NCBI RefSeq assembly: GCF_041146795.1
Contig: NC_135168.1
Location: forward strand, 40,494,370-40,558,369
DNA length: 64,000 bases
Direction: 5' to 3'
From: Maylandia zebra
Taxonomy: Eukaryota > Chordata > Actinopteri > Cichliformes > Cichlidae
Both the position numbers and the translations under genes were made by a program. Below, piece after piece: positions 13,377 to 24,775 of this stretch (position 1 is the stretch's first letter; each line of letters begins with the position of its first letter). Below the pieces are notes generated by a model. That model had not been told where the DNA came from, made no database searches, and saw only the letters and a list, made by a program, of their open reading frames with translations.

Positions 13377-14988
13377 GAACAGTTAACAGGACATTTTGTC
13401 TCCTCATATTGTGTTGGTTTGTGTGCATTTCAGAGTGCAACGGTCTTTTTGCTCCAGCTTTCTTATTCACTGCCAAGCAAAATCACTTCCATCACAGGCA
13501 GCAGCATTGTCTCTGTCCACATTCCTGTGTGTGTGCGTGACAGAGAGAGAGAAATGCCACTTGCCTGACGACTCAGTGGTGGATGTGTTAACTGGATGTT
13601 TGTAAATACTTGCTAACTACTAGCCAAGCAGTCATAAAATTAGAAAAACTGCAATGTAATTGGATATGGAGAAGGTTTGCTTCAGTGCTGCAGCCAACGT
13701 GTTTTATAAGTCACAGTTTTTAAGCATCTTTTACTTTCAAGGTAAACAGCTGGGAAAGCTATGTGACTTTCCGAGCAATACCAACAACCTCATTTTTCTG
13801 TCACAATCGGTGGTTCCCAGATGGTCAGGAATGGTCTCTGGATGGGCACTATCTGATATCCTCATGATGGTGTTTTCCCTACATCACCATAACAATCGAG
13901 GATCAACATTGCAGCTGAACAGTTGTCTGATCATTCAGTTAGCATTAGCCAAAAAGCTAGCCAAATGATCAAATGATTGAAAAATTTGCCCAAAAAAATG
14001 ATCTCAAGCAAACCAACATGAGTCACTTAAATTTGGTTAACAAACCTAACATATAGCCTAATGTAATATTTTTTTATATTATATGACTTAATAAAGAAAA
14101 CACTTGAAACCCATGTGCAAACATTGCCCCCCCCCCGACAATAACCTGTACAATTTTCATTGTGTTAAAGAGACACACACACATACACACATATTCTGTA
14201 GGAGATAGAGAGACCTCAATTGTTTTCCTATGGTAACATTCAAGACTTTGTATTTGTTTTCTGTTGACAGATTGAGCAGCTGGGTTAGTCCAGTCACATT
14301 TAGGAGCAGTTATGTGATAAAGCAAAATAGGGAAAATGGAAAATATTGAAAATGTTTTTCTGGTGAATCTCTTACACAAATGCATTGTTCTCTTGTGGTA
14401 TGGAAATTGACTTGATGGAAGCAAAACAGTCTGAAGTCAATAATGTAGGTAATGCAGAACTGTCCCTTTTGGAAAACAAAAGCTTATTGCATTTTATTGT
14501 TATTTGTTCCTTCAGCCTTAATTTGGGCTCGATAAAATGTCATTTTAGAGAGCAGAATAATCAGCTGGGCTTCCTGCAAAAAGCACAAAAGCACATTTGC
14601 AGCCCTAAATATGGTTTTTTTTCTTTCTTTTTTTTACCTAATATTGGCAGCTAACCCATTTGAAGTGCCATTACCTAAACAACTATGGCCAGAAAGACCT
14701 TTAACGCTTGTCACTCTTTCCAGGATGAAAAGCTGTCAACAACAAGGTGTGCTTGCTAATGCTTCTAGAAACAAGGGGTGTAAGAAAAGAATTTGTTTTC
14801 AAAAGCCTGATTAATCTGACAGAGGGAACAATAAAGTTAGAGGTGAACAGATAAGATTTTGCCCAAAACTCAACTTGGGCTCTTTTGTACATTTTATAAT
14901 CATCAAAAATTTGGTCTGTGGACTTGGTAGATTTGGTTTAACTGCCTTCCACAGCAGTTAAATCAAATCTACAGATGCATAAAGAGTT
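13377..14988. other. Intergenic, nothing recognised
   Basis: AT-rich sequence with a short C run near 14128-14136. No exon or known repeat was identified. Confidence 0.45.
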
Positions 14989-15555
14989 ATGGTAAAAAGG
15001 GAGAGAAATATACAATTAAAAGAGAGTGATGAAAGCAAGGCAAACAGGAATGAGGACATTGAGGCTGTGGACAGCTACAGGTACCTTGGTGTTCATCTGA
15101 ACAATAGACTGGACTGGACTCATAACTCAGACGCCCTCTACAGGAAAGGGCAGAGCAGGCTGTACCTGCTGCGGAGACTCAGGTCGTTTGGAGTGGAGGG
15201 CCCACTCCTGAAGAAATTCTATGACTCTGTTGTGGCTTCTGCTATCTTTTATGGCGTGGTCTGCTGGGGCGGCAGCATCTCTGCTGGGGACAGGAAGAGA
15301 CTGAACAGGGTGATCCGAAGGGCCAGCTCTGTTCTAGGATGCCCTCTGGACCCAGTGGAGGTGGTGAGTGACAGGAGAACGGCGGCTAAGCTGTCATCCC
15401 TGATGGACAACATCTCCCACCCCATGCAGCAGACTGTGACAGCACTGATCAGCTCCTTCAGTGGGAGACTGCGGCACCCACGGTGTGGGACGGAGAGATT
15501 TCGCAGGTCTTTCCTCCCCACTGCTGTCAGACTCCATAATAAAGACTTTAACTGA
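14989..15555 (+). pseudogene. C-terminal remnant of L2 LINE ORF2
   Basis: This 188-residue frame holds only the post-catalytic part of the LINE protein. The first residues up to about 25 do not match the family well, so the ATG at 14989 is probably chance. The rest from DSYRYLG onward reads without a stop. Without the reverse transcriptase core and endonuclease it cannot act on its own. Confidence 0.75.
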
Positions 15556-15864
15556 TCAAGCACACACATCCATACATATGCAATAATACTAAGTGCAATA
15601 ATCCTTTCTGTCATCGTTGTATTTTTACTCAGTTGTATATAGTATTTGTATTTGTATTCTATTTTTATCTTATTGTATATTTATTTTATTTTATTCTACT
15701 GTATATAGTATTTTATTTTATTCTATTCTGTACAGTTGTGTACTGTATTTATTCTTATTGTATTCTAATTTTTGCCTCATAACTTTTGCACTGTCCACTT
15801 CCTGCTGTGACAAAACAAATTTCCCACGTGTGGGACTAATAAAGGTTATCTTATCTTATCTTAT
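14989..15864 (+). mobile_element. 5'-truncated L2-clade LINE (3' end of ORF2 plus 3' UTR)
   Basis: An open frame of 188 codons at 14989-15555 encodes the C-terminal part of an L2/CR1-group reverse transcriptase polyprotein. It includes the block DSYRYLGVHLNNRLDW, a KFYDSVVASAIFYGVVCWGG thumb-like block, and the usual C-terminal SFLPTAVRLHN. The catalytic FADD region and the endonuclease lie upstream in intact elements and are absent, so this is a dead 5'-truncated copy. The 3' UTR ends with a hairpin (TTCCCACGTGTGGGA, 15820-15834), AATAAAG and a (TTATC)n tail at about 15846-15864, as is usual for this clade. Confidence 0.85.
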
Positions 15865-16240
15865 GAAACCAGATAATTATACCAGGTTAGTATAATAAAT
15901 TTCATTTGTGTGTAGAATTATAAAAGGCTATATCTCCAGTACTAAGCATGCTTCATTGCACCTTCCCTCTTGGTGCTGCGGATGACAGAGGATTCAGAAA
16001 GTTTATTAATGCAGGCCGATATGACAGAGAATGTGCATCTTATTTTTGTTTTGCATATTTTAATTTATATTTAATTTGTTGTGGTTTGCAGTGTTTTTGT
16101 GTTGTTTCACTTTAAATATGTTTAAAAGGAAAAAGCTGAAAATTTAAATAGTTTAAAGTTGAAATGTGAATAGTTGGTTTTTGTATTATTTGATTTATTT
16201 ATTACATTTTATGTGGAGTGAATAAATAAAAGTATATTTA
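15865..16240. other. Intergenic, nothing recognised
   Basis: AT-rich spacer between the L2 remnant and a MITE. No coding or repeat signal was seen. Confidence 0.45.
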
Positions 16241-16572
16241 CAGTGGCCCCTAGAGACAAAGCACGTATAAACTCCAAAATGCGTACAAGACACACCTGAA
16301 GTACTCCAGGATGCTATGGGCAGTGTTGAGCTTTTGTTACTACACAAGCCAGGAAGTACCAACGACCAGATTTGGTCTGTGGAAGTAACAGGTAAATTAA
16401 TTTTTTTTAATTATTTGAATATATATGAGTGCTTGTGTATAAATACACAAACAATACACATATGCTTTCAATTGTGTAATATAAGTGATCTAGGTAGCTC
16501 TGTTTTGGAAGTTCAGTTAACTCTAGAAATGTATTTTGGAGTTTGTATGTGTTTTGTCTCTAGGGGCCACCG
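16241..16572. mobile_element. 332-bp MITE with about 40-bp inverted repeats
   Basis: The left end CAGTGGCCCCTAGAGACAAA and the right end TTGTCTCTAGGGGCCACCG are inverted copies that continue for about 40 bp to ACTCCAAAAT with a few mismatches. The flanks TATATTTA (left) and TATATATT (right) look like a decayed 8-bp target duplication, which would fit a hAT family. There is no coding capacity. Confidence 0.75.
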
Positions 16573-16889
16573 TATATATTTATATATAAACATATATAAA
16601 TAAAACCATGTTTTTTTTACATTAGTAATTCCTTTTGCGCATAATTTTATATTGTTGTTAATAATTAATTAATTAAAACAACAGAAAAACCTGAAGAGAT
16701 GATTGGGAGCCAAAAGAGCCAGTTCTCTAAGAAGAGCCAGAATTCCCATCACTATAAACCTGCACACTCACATGCTCACTCAGGTTGGTTTAATTAGCAT
16801 GTTCACATTATAGCAGGCCATCAAAATTCCCTGGGCATTCTAATGACTGTAAAGCTTTACTAACAATGAAATGTCAGTATGCACACTTG

Positions 16890-17400
16890 CATAACAACAG
16901 TATATGATGTTAACAGTGTATCGACATTACGTATTTAAAATACAAAATATGAGTAACTGTATTCCGTTACAGTTACAGCTTAAATACAGCTTAAATAGGT
17001 GATAATTAGAATACAGTACTTTGCTGAAATAAATGGATTACACGGCGGCCATTTATTGTTTCATATGTTAGGTTATGCCCTCTCTAATTTTGGAAATTCC
17101 ACGCATTGCTAGAAACCCAAACAAAGCAGACAATAAGAGGCTGTAATATAAGCTTCCTGTTAATGTTGGTGGTGTCAGTTACACAATGGACCCAGAGCCA
17201 GCAGTGCGTGGACAGGAATGCATCTCTTACCTGAAAATTCCGGCACCACTTCACATTTAAAGAACGGGATGGGCAAAATCTGACCATGCAATGCAAACTC
17301 TGTTTGCCAGCAACTAAAAGACTCCAACCTGAAGAAACATCTGGAAGTAAGTTCTTTTTAAAAAACTAACGTTAGCCTACTGCAACTACCTTGTTTTAGT
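16890..17400 (+). pseudogene. hAT transposon relic, left part with broken BED-finger start
   Basis: AT-rich sequence with repeated GTATTCCGTTACAG motifs (about 16960-16976) leads into a frame beginning near 17187 (MDPEPAV) that resembles the start of hAT transposases with an N-terminal BED zinc finger. CKLC appears in one frame (near 17290) and SNLKKHLE in another (17319-17342), so at least one frameshift and a stop separate them. The matching right part seems to be at 21420-21665, beyond an inserted Harbinger element. Confidence 0.5.
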
Positions 17401-18019
17401 TGTTGTGGCTGCCTGGGTTATGTGCCACTTCAGTGTCTTCGATGTAGTATTGCTGTGTGATCTATTACTATTACTGAAGGCTGCATTACAACCTACAAAC
17501 AGACAGAGAGAAAACATTTTACTGATACAGACATAGTTTTCTACACAAAGTGCAGCCTTACCTAATGTCCACCCTGCTGTTACTCATTTTATATTAAGAT
17601 TTAAAAATCTAGTTGGTATTGCTTTCAGAACTACACATGATTATATGTAGCTAGCAGGTTGTTAATGCTATCCATCAAGTAGAAGCAGGCGGAGCGTCAG
17701 GCTTACATGTAAAGTCAATGGAAAGGCGCGCTGACCCGCGATTGCGGCTCCCGCGAAAATTCGGAAGCAGATTTGCGTCGCGAAAACGCCAAAACGCCTG
17801 AAACGCGCGTGAGTGTAGCGCGTTTCAGGCGTTTGACTCGCGAAAAAAACCACGCGCGTGAGTTTATGTGTTGCATTTTGTGCATACACGCGTTTCGCGT
17901 CCTCCGCTCGAGTTGGAAAAATCTGAACTCCAGCGTGAAATCGCGCCGCGACAACCAATCAGGAGCCTGGTGACGTGGCTGTTACCTAGTTCAAAGGGGC
18001 AGATCCAGCCAAAGCCCTT

Positions 18020-19263
18020 TATTCTTCAATAGAAGGAAGGCTAATCAATGCCGTAGCAAACAACCCGGAGCCGTACGACACCAGCTGCTTTCTGGACCGA
18101 TACAGGAATATAAAGGACCGAGCTTGGAGGAAGATATGTAAAGAGATCGGGCAACCTGGTAAGTTCATTCATTTTTCTTAAGTTTTCTCTAAAGTTTTCA
18201 CTGACCCGGGGAAGCCGCACAAAAGCTAGCAAGCCCCCGCTATTTTCCCACTGACGTACAAATACCGTTCTGCTTTTAGGCATGTTGTCATTTAAGAATA
18301 TATTTTATTGTTTATTAATGAACAGCTCACAGCGGTCCCGCTGTTCATCCGTCACTGCCTCTTTTTTCTTAATTTTCATTTTCTTTTTTTTGCACCGTAC
18401 AGCATTGCATTCTGCAGCCTGATTGACAAATCTCCTGCGCTTGCCAAATTTATCATGTTTGGTTTTGATAACCATCACGTCCAATAGAAAAAACAGCACA
18501 AAAACACCCATAACTATGAGCCTCATTCGGAAATAGACACCTGCACCGCGAGGGAAAAAGGCGCACGAAAGTGGCAGGCAGATGAAGACAAACCGCGGCA
18601 TATTAATACTTTTACGTTTTGCAATCTACAAAGGTTTGCACTTTGAGAATCAATTGTGAGAACTGTGACCAATGTTCATGTGTGTGTGTGGAAAACAGTG
18701 TATAAAGTGCGTGGCCAGGGGCTAGTTATTCTGAGAACCCCTGCTGCAATAAATGAGGGACCACTGTCTACTCTATGATTATTATATTCAACCTGTTAAC
18801 ATTTAATACTGTATTGATAGAACCAACTGATTCTGAAGCAGAGCATCCGCACTTGCTTCTCCTGGCTCCCCAGTCCCTGAGCTCCTGCTGCTGCACCCAC
18901 AGATATGTACAGCAAGCACTGATACCTTTTTAGTCGGTGGGATTGCCTGTGATCACCTTTACTAAATATCTACAACCAATCTGATTATATCCTGTTTTTG
19001 TTTTTTTTGTTTTTTCAATGTTGAAATTAAAATCTAGTAGCAGTCTTCTCATTTCTTTGTGTTTTGTGCTGTTTTACAGGCCCACAGGGGAGGACGGCTC
19101 CGAGGCAGATGAGGGACGGGTCCCAGGATGGTCCATCGGTGGTGGAGCTGGCCATCCTGGAGTCCCTGAAGAGTCCACACCAGTCTCCAATGGAGCATTT
19201 CCTCCTCAGCCTTGTTCCTGCTCTGGAGAGCAGCTGGTCCTTTTTATTCCTGTCTCTCTGTAA
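18020..19263 (+). pseudogene. Harbinger accessory protein (MADF + BESS), two-exon remnant
   Basis: At about 18030-18160 a frame reads GRLINAVANNPEPYDTSCF followed by DRAWRKICKEIG, a MADF (Myb/SANT-like) domain with the conserved YD and RAW-I-KE positions. It stops at a good 5' splice site (GTAAGT, 18160). A later segment begins after TTTTACAG at 19079 and contains MEHFLLSLVPAL (about 19190-19225), a BESS-type motif. In intact relatives this protein helps the transposase enter the nucleus and bind DNA. The middle is not clearly coding, and the end of the BESS part departs from the family, so it is treated as decayed. Confidence 0.6.
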
Positions 19264-19440
19264 ATACTTATATTTTATATATTTATGTTTAATGTATTTC
19301 TGTGTGAGAATTTTAATATTATTTCAAATAAATTTTTATAATGACTGATGTCTCAGTTCTACTACACAGCAAATGTTGGCACACGACTTGACACATGTAG
19401 AATTTATTTCATATTATACTAATGACAAAATATACTAATA

Positions 19441-19712
19441 CAGTGGGATGCAAAAGTTTGGGCAACCTTGTTAATAGACATCATTTTCCTGTATAAATCG
19501 TTGGTTGTTACAATAAAAAAATGTCAGTTAAATATATCATACAGGAGACACACACAGTGATATTTGAGAAGTGAAAAGAAGTTAACTGGATTTACAAAAA
19601 GTGTGCAATAATTATTTAAACAAAATCAAGCAGGTGCATAAATTTGGGCACCACAAAAAAGAAATGAAATAAATATTTAGTGTATATCAATGTGTGTGTC
19701 TCCTATATGATA
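19441..19712. mobile_element. Deleted Tc1-type element (end fragments only)
   Basis: Starts at a TA with CAGTGGGATGCAAAAGTTTG (19441). It contains a subterminal ATATATCATACAGGAGACAC (about 19532-19551), and an inverted partner of that motif lies at about 19690-19712. No transposase remains. It interrupts the Harbinger transposase remnant on the minus strand, so it is younger than that element. Confidence 0.55.
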
Positions 19713-21129
19713 TATGGGGTGCCTTTGTCTGGACGTGCTTCCCATCCAGAGCTGCACAGCACAGAGGGAAGTTCCAGCGCTCCTGGAAATCCCTCTGTGA
19801 TGGAGCGCCAGTCTCCAGGTGAAGGCACAGCCATGAAGTCGTCCACTAGACAGTCCCAGATGGCCGTCGCTGCCTGGGGGTGATCTGACACACCGACTCT
19901 GTAACTGAACGCTTGGTGCTGAAGCAGTCCGCGGTGACAAGGAACCTGGACAAAATTGTTCAAAATCAGTATTATGTGTACTGCAGTTACAAAATACATT
20001 ATTCAAATTCCAAAATACTTTGGTGATGTCAGATTTAAATCACAAAACTTAAATCTTACATAAAACATTTTGTAATTATAAGGATAATTACAAAATGTAT
20101 ATTAGATGATATCTAAAACAGTTGTGTTTTATTTTAACTTTAACATATCATAATTTGATTGGTAGCAACTTTCACAACTACAGTGAGCCAATCACTCATA
20201 ATTCCTAAACATGTCAATCAGGTAGGAATGAAGTGAGACATTAATAGAAATAAAGAGTTGTGTGTTGACATGTAGCCCTTTCCTTGCTTAAATCATTAAT
20301 ATTTTTGAAAAATTAATCTGTGATAAGACAGCTTATCAAGATAGAACCATGTAACTAGAGATGAACCAAACTCTTCAGTTTTATCTAACTGTTTTAATTA
20401 ATAAAGGCTGGTGACGCCTGCTATAGAGTCTGACAGCTGCAGGGATTATATACAAATATTCAACTATCCCAGAATTAAACCAGGTCTAAATAAAAAGGAG
20501 TGAGTATCACTACAAAGGTTAACTCAGTGGTCCTAATGCTACAGTTTGATATCAGCAAACACCGAGCGCATACATTGATGTGACACCACAGCCATGCTAT
20601 CATTCAAACACTGATAACAGCATAAATCGAATTAAATCGGGACTTGATGAGACCTTCTGAGTATCACTAGAAATATTATAAATAGTCGTCTCTGTACCAC
20701 AGTTTGCTATCAGTAAACACCGGCAGCATTCACTGTTAGCATAGCACATCCATGTTTGCAGTGTATAAATGGATGGTTTAGCATATATTAGCACAGGTAT
20801 CAATAAAGGACTACCGTATTAATATACTTTTACTAACCTCAGGCAGACGGACAGGCGCTCTGCAGGTGGGATTGAGCGCCTGTAATTGGTGTCTAGGCGG
20901 GTGATGCTGGGACCGACGCGGGACAGCAGGTCCTCAAACTGGCCGAGTGAATGACGGTGATAGCGCTGGAATCGGCCGTAATCCAGGCGCAGCTCCTGGA
21001 GCAAGTGGTAAAACTCACCAAACTGCTCACACCTCTGGAGGACCTGATGGACCCAGGTACGGCGAGGATGTCCTTTACGCCGCTACTCTGCTCTCCACAG
21101 TAAATAGAGAAGGGAGACTCTCTCTTCAA
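19700..21129 (-). pseudogene. Harbinger transposase, frameshifted and truncated
   Basis: Minus-strand exon A (about 21129-20837) reads QELRLDYGRFQRYHRHSLGQ and then DTNYRRSIPPAERLSVCLR, the N-terminal helical region of Harbinger nucleases. It ends at a GT donor on minus near 20837. Exon B (about 19940-19700) continues with FSYRVGVS, ATAIWDCLVDDFMAVP, DWRSITEGF and LDGKHV, where the last motif carries the first catalytic Asp of the DDE domain. These blocks fall in different frames, and everything after LDGKHV is missing because of the Tc1-type fragment. It is therefore inactive. Confidence 0.75.
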
Positions 21130-21419
21130 GCACTAGCTCGACACCTGCCATCTTGCAAAGATACCGGTCTGGCAAAATTTCCTCCCACATCCCTCCCACA
21201 TTTCCGGTTCACGCGCGTTAAAATATGATATTTTGGGGCGCGATGGATTTTTCTTGGACACGCGTAGAGGTGCGAATGTGCACGCGTCAAGTTAGGGGCG
21301 TTTGGGGCTTTTTTCTCGTGCCCATCGCGTTCGGTGTGAACACACCGTAAGCTAATGATAGTTATATAAGAGCAGATGCATGCTGGTGCCATAAGCTGTA
21401 CGTTTTACGTTAAATGGAC

Positions 21420-21665
21420 GTATGATCTGATTAGTCGACTAATCGCAAAAATAATCGGTGACTAGTCGATTATCAAAATAACCATTTGTGGCAGCCCTAC
21501 ACACTACAGTCATGTAGTTGTAAAAAGCATGACAATATCTCAAGTAATCCAAAGTATTCAGAATACGTTACTCTCAGTGAGTAATGTAACGGAATACATT
21601 ACAAAATACATTTTGGGGCCTGTATTCTGTAATCAGTAGCGGAATACATTTTAAAAGTAACTTTT
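21420..21665. mobile_element. Right part of hAT relic
   Basis: Contains TAGTCGACTAATCGC and TGACTAGTCGATTATC (about 21433-21475), then repeated AACGGAATACATTAC motifs (21589-21652). The GTATTCCG-type motifs match those at 16960-16976, so both probably belong to one hAT insertion split by the Harbinger element. The exact end was not resolved. Confidence 0.45.
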
Positions 21666-21964
21666 AGGAGGGCTCAGCTCCCAATCATAGTGTCATGCAT
21701 GCATTGCCTTGTTATAAATATTAATGGAATATGCTGTTTGCAAATGTAGTCAACCCTTTTCACATTTGCAAACCTAAAATCAGTTGATTAAACATTACAA
21801 TGTTACCTCCAAAAACAAGCTAATTAATAATTCTAGAATCTAGAATTTTTCTAGAACGTTAGAATCAGAACAGGAACAGGACTTTTTTTTTTTACAAACT
21901 AAAATAATAATAGCCTATACATAATTTCCTTGGCTGGCAACTCCCAATATACCAGCAGACTAGT

Positions 21965-22187
21965 GAAAGAAAGAAAGAGTACTTTATTGATCCCCGTGGG
22001 GAAAATTCCTCTCTGCATTTAACCCATTCACTCAGTGAAGCAGTGGGCAGCTATTGGGCGCCCGGGGAGCAGTGTGTAGGGATGGTACCTTGCTCAGGGG
22101 TACCTCAGGGTAGCTGTTCAGGAGAATCAAACCCCTGACCTTCCGATCATGGGGCCACCACTCTCTCTACTGAGCTATTCCTGCCCC
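21965..22187 (-). repeat. tRNA-derived SINE, second copy (minus orientation)
   Basis: This is the reverse complement of the unit at 6901-7121: the (GAAA)n tail is at 21965, the hairpin CCCCGTGGGGAAA at about 21992-22004, and the B box (inverted, GAATCAAACCCC) near 22125. The A box (inverted, CTACTGAGCTA) is near 22168-22178. The copies differ by scattered substitutions, which implies separate insertions. Confidence 0.85.
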
Positions 22188-22275
22188 TGGATCAGTGGAT
22201 CAGAAGGTTAAAATTAGCTAATAATCTCAAGTGATTCAAGCCACATTAGCTAACATTTTTAGCTGTTTAGAGAAC

Positions 22276-22519
22276 TGTTATGTCCCTCTGCAGCCTCTAA
22301 TCTGCTCAGTGTGTTCAGCTGGTGCTAATTGGCCACACCTAGTCAGGTGTGGATAAAAGCATACCTGAGGCAAGCTTCCTGGGGAGCTCACTTGTCTTTG
22401 CCTTGGTGGCATCAGCCATTTTAGCCAACCTGGATTTCCATTTTAAGATAAAATCTCTTCTCACCCATACTCTGGTATTCATCTCCTTTATGTTGCAGCT
22501 TTTGAGCCGGATCGTAACA
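22276..22519 (+). repeat. Long terminal repeat of a retrotransposon (244 bp)
   Basis: The unit starts TGTTATG and ends CGTAACA, giving the TG...CA boundary within a TGTTA/TAACA inverted pair. A TATA-like GGATAAAAGC lies at about 22351-22360, so transcription would start near 22380. It is followed after four bases by a primer binding site. No second LTR copy was recognised in the window. The class is probably Ty3/gypsy-like, judged from the primer site and the lack of any coding frame to contradict it. Confidence 0.75.
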
Positions 22520-22523
22520 TAAG

Positions 22524-22541
22524 TGGGGGCTCGTCCCGGAT
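22524..22541 (+). promoter_or_regulatory. Primer binding site of tRNA-Pro type
   Basis: TGGGGGCTCGTCCCGGAT differs at one position from the classical tRNA-Pro primer site of retroelements. It lies 4 bp after the LTR end, which is where reverse transcription would be primed. Confidence 0.8.
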
Positions 22542-23375
22542 ATTTGGACATTTTAGTGGAGACTGAATATCAGTTTGTTTGACTTTTAAGGGGGTGAGTG
22601 ATGGTGTTCACTGTAATTGAGCAAACTCCCTTCAGCTGGGTGGCTGTGCTGCCCTTCCAGCGAAGCACTTGTTTGTTGTTTTGCTTTGTTGTTTTAATTT
22701 GTTGTGTTTGGTGGCTATCCTGGGTAGGGGTACGCTTCAGAGTTTAGTAGGAGACTATATCTCTGGTCTGCTGCCTGCTCTCGAGTTCGCGTTTAAAGTT
22801 GCCTCGAGCGTGGTACACCACTGAAGACTAGGGTACGTAAAGTTAGGGTTTTTTTGTTTTTTGTGTTTCAGGCTGGGAGTTGCACATAGTAAATCAGTGG
22901 CACCAAACTTGGTAGGGGGTTTGAGACCATTTATGATTATGGTCTGTAGCTGAGGCAGGTAGGCTGTTTTTAAGTTGGCATTGTGTGTACACCGTGTGTG
23001 TGCATATGTCAGTGTTGATGGATGCTAATGAGATCCTCATGAGGTGAGTGTTTTGTGCTGTGACCTTTAGTGTTGTGGGGAATATGGCTATTTTGTTGGA
23101 TCACTTTCGAGTGTTGTTGGCCAAGTGATGGCAATAACACTGTGGGGTGCTGAGCCACCCTTGATGTGAGCATTGTGTGGCCATAGCTCTCCATTTTGTG
23201 GTTGGTCACTAGCATGCTTGCTTTACTGAACTTTGTGGATTAAGTAACTTGTTGTGGTATAGGGCCACTCATATGTGACCGTTTGTGTGGTGGACAAACT
23301 TTATTTACTATTAATTTAACATAACAGATGTTAGTGTTACTTCGCTAAATAAAAAAAAAAAACAAAAAAAAAAAC
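22542..23375 (+). mobile_element. Untranslated leader of the LTR retroelement, coding part lost
   Basis: About 830 bp of GT-rich sequence follows the primer site and has no gag- or pol-like frame. It ends in an A-rich tract (about 23350-23375). A splice-donor-like GTGAGTG is near 22593. The segment is best read as the leader of the element, with the internal genes and 3' LTR deleted or never copied. The extent is an estimate. Confidence 0.5.
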
Positions 23376-24775
23376 ACACTTTATAAGTCACAGCGATGTC
23401 CCCGCATTATCAGAACAGTTTGACCTTTTGCTATATTTCAGTAAAGTGTGTTTCAAATCTGCATCACTGATTTGTGGCATGAAATTACCTCTTTAATAAC
23501 AGTTTAGGCTAGTGATGACAAACCACACTCCGTGTGAGCGGACTGTAACATGACACAAACACTGGGCATACAACCTGTTTTCATTCTATCCTTTACTGTC
23601 ATCAGTAGAAATGTTAGAAAAAGATAACATTTGAAGATAACTCAAGAAAATAATAATAAAATATGCTATTATTCATATTAATAATTATTTTTGGGGTGCT
23701 CTGAAAAGGGTCTAAGCTCTCCTATGAGCTGGACTATTATTAAAAAGCAAGAATGAGTTGGCAAAACAGAATAACTGCATCACCCTGTATGCTCTCACCA
23801 CAGTATCCATTGGGCATGAGTGCACACCCCAGAATACACACATCTGAGCAGGCAGTCAGCCCCACTCTACCTGCTTTACTCCACATAATGTTAGACAAGT
23901 CACTAATAAATGATCAAAAGATAAATATCCAAGGGAGAGAAATCAGTTGCAAGATAAACAAAAGAAAAAAGGCACACTTAACTTATTTATATTGTTGTAA
24001 GTTCAGTTTTTTTGATACTTTTGCTTGCTGCAGGGATATAAAGATAGCCATATGAACATTTTATGTTTCATCTAATTCTTTGTTTAAAAACCTAATCTAA
24101 TGGCTGTTTATGTAGTTTGGCTTATGCATTTTGTAGAAAAAAAATCCAGCATAACTATGCCGATTATGTCAGGCTCATTTCATGCATATAATATTTTGCT
24201 TGTCATACATTAAATGACATGCCAAAAGGGTGATATTTTTAAAAAATTGGTGTGGCATGTGCTAGGTGCTATTGTGTGCACCCTAACAGCACGCTGGACA
24301 TTCCAAAACAGTAACCTAAACATACTCACCAGTCAGCTTCGTGTGGATGCTGTCTGTAGAAAAATTCACCAGCTAATGCGCTTCATTTGCCAAAGTTGAG
24401 GTTTCTACACTGACAGCACCTTTATATTGTCTTCCTGTTTTATTAAATCTGTCCAGAACTCAGCCTTACCTGAAATATAAGAACAGATTAAAAAGTGTGG
24501 CTAGAGTGTTTAAAAAATTGACGTTTGACTTTGAAAGACTTTTCTTATATGTGTTAGTTATGACAGATAAGTCTTTCCTAGATGATCCTAGCCACCCCTT
24601 GTCTAAGGACTTTAAGTTGTTGCCATCTCACAAATTCTGTATGTGCCACTGCAATGTATTTTAACAGAAAAAGCTGTACCCAGGCTCAGCAGAGTAGTTC
24701 TATAAAGAACTACTCTGTGTTTATTAAGTCTGTTGTGTTTTTAATATATTTTAATGCTTTGTATCTTGTTCTATT
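23376..24775. other. Intergenic, nothing recognised
   Basis: AT-rich sequence without a supported gene. The open frame at 23753-24055 shows no recognisable domain. Confidence 0.45.

Larger units (their letters stand above)
17690..21355. mobile_element. PIF/Harbinger element with MADF-BESS protein and broken transposase
   Basis: The element has GC-rich, CGCG-rich flanks on both sides (17715-17970 and 21205-21355) in an otherwise AT-rich region. It carries the standard two-gene layout of fish Harbinger elements in opposite orientation: a MADF/BESS DNA-binding accessory protein on plus (18020-19263) and a transposase on minus (21129-19700). Both are interrupted or frameshifted. A Tc1-type fragment (19441-19712) has entered the transposase 3' part. 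The right end reads GTGTGAACACACCG at about 21335-21348; the left boundary is approximate, since the inverted repeats could not be matched cleanly by eye. Confidence 0.7.

Noticed and set aside
18305..18601. 98-codon minus-strand frame inside the Harbinger element
   Set aside because: Lys/Ile/Phe-rich, no transposase or accessory motifs; probably intron sequence of the element.
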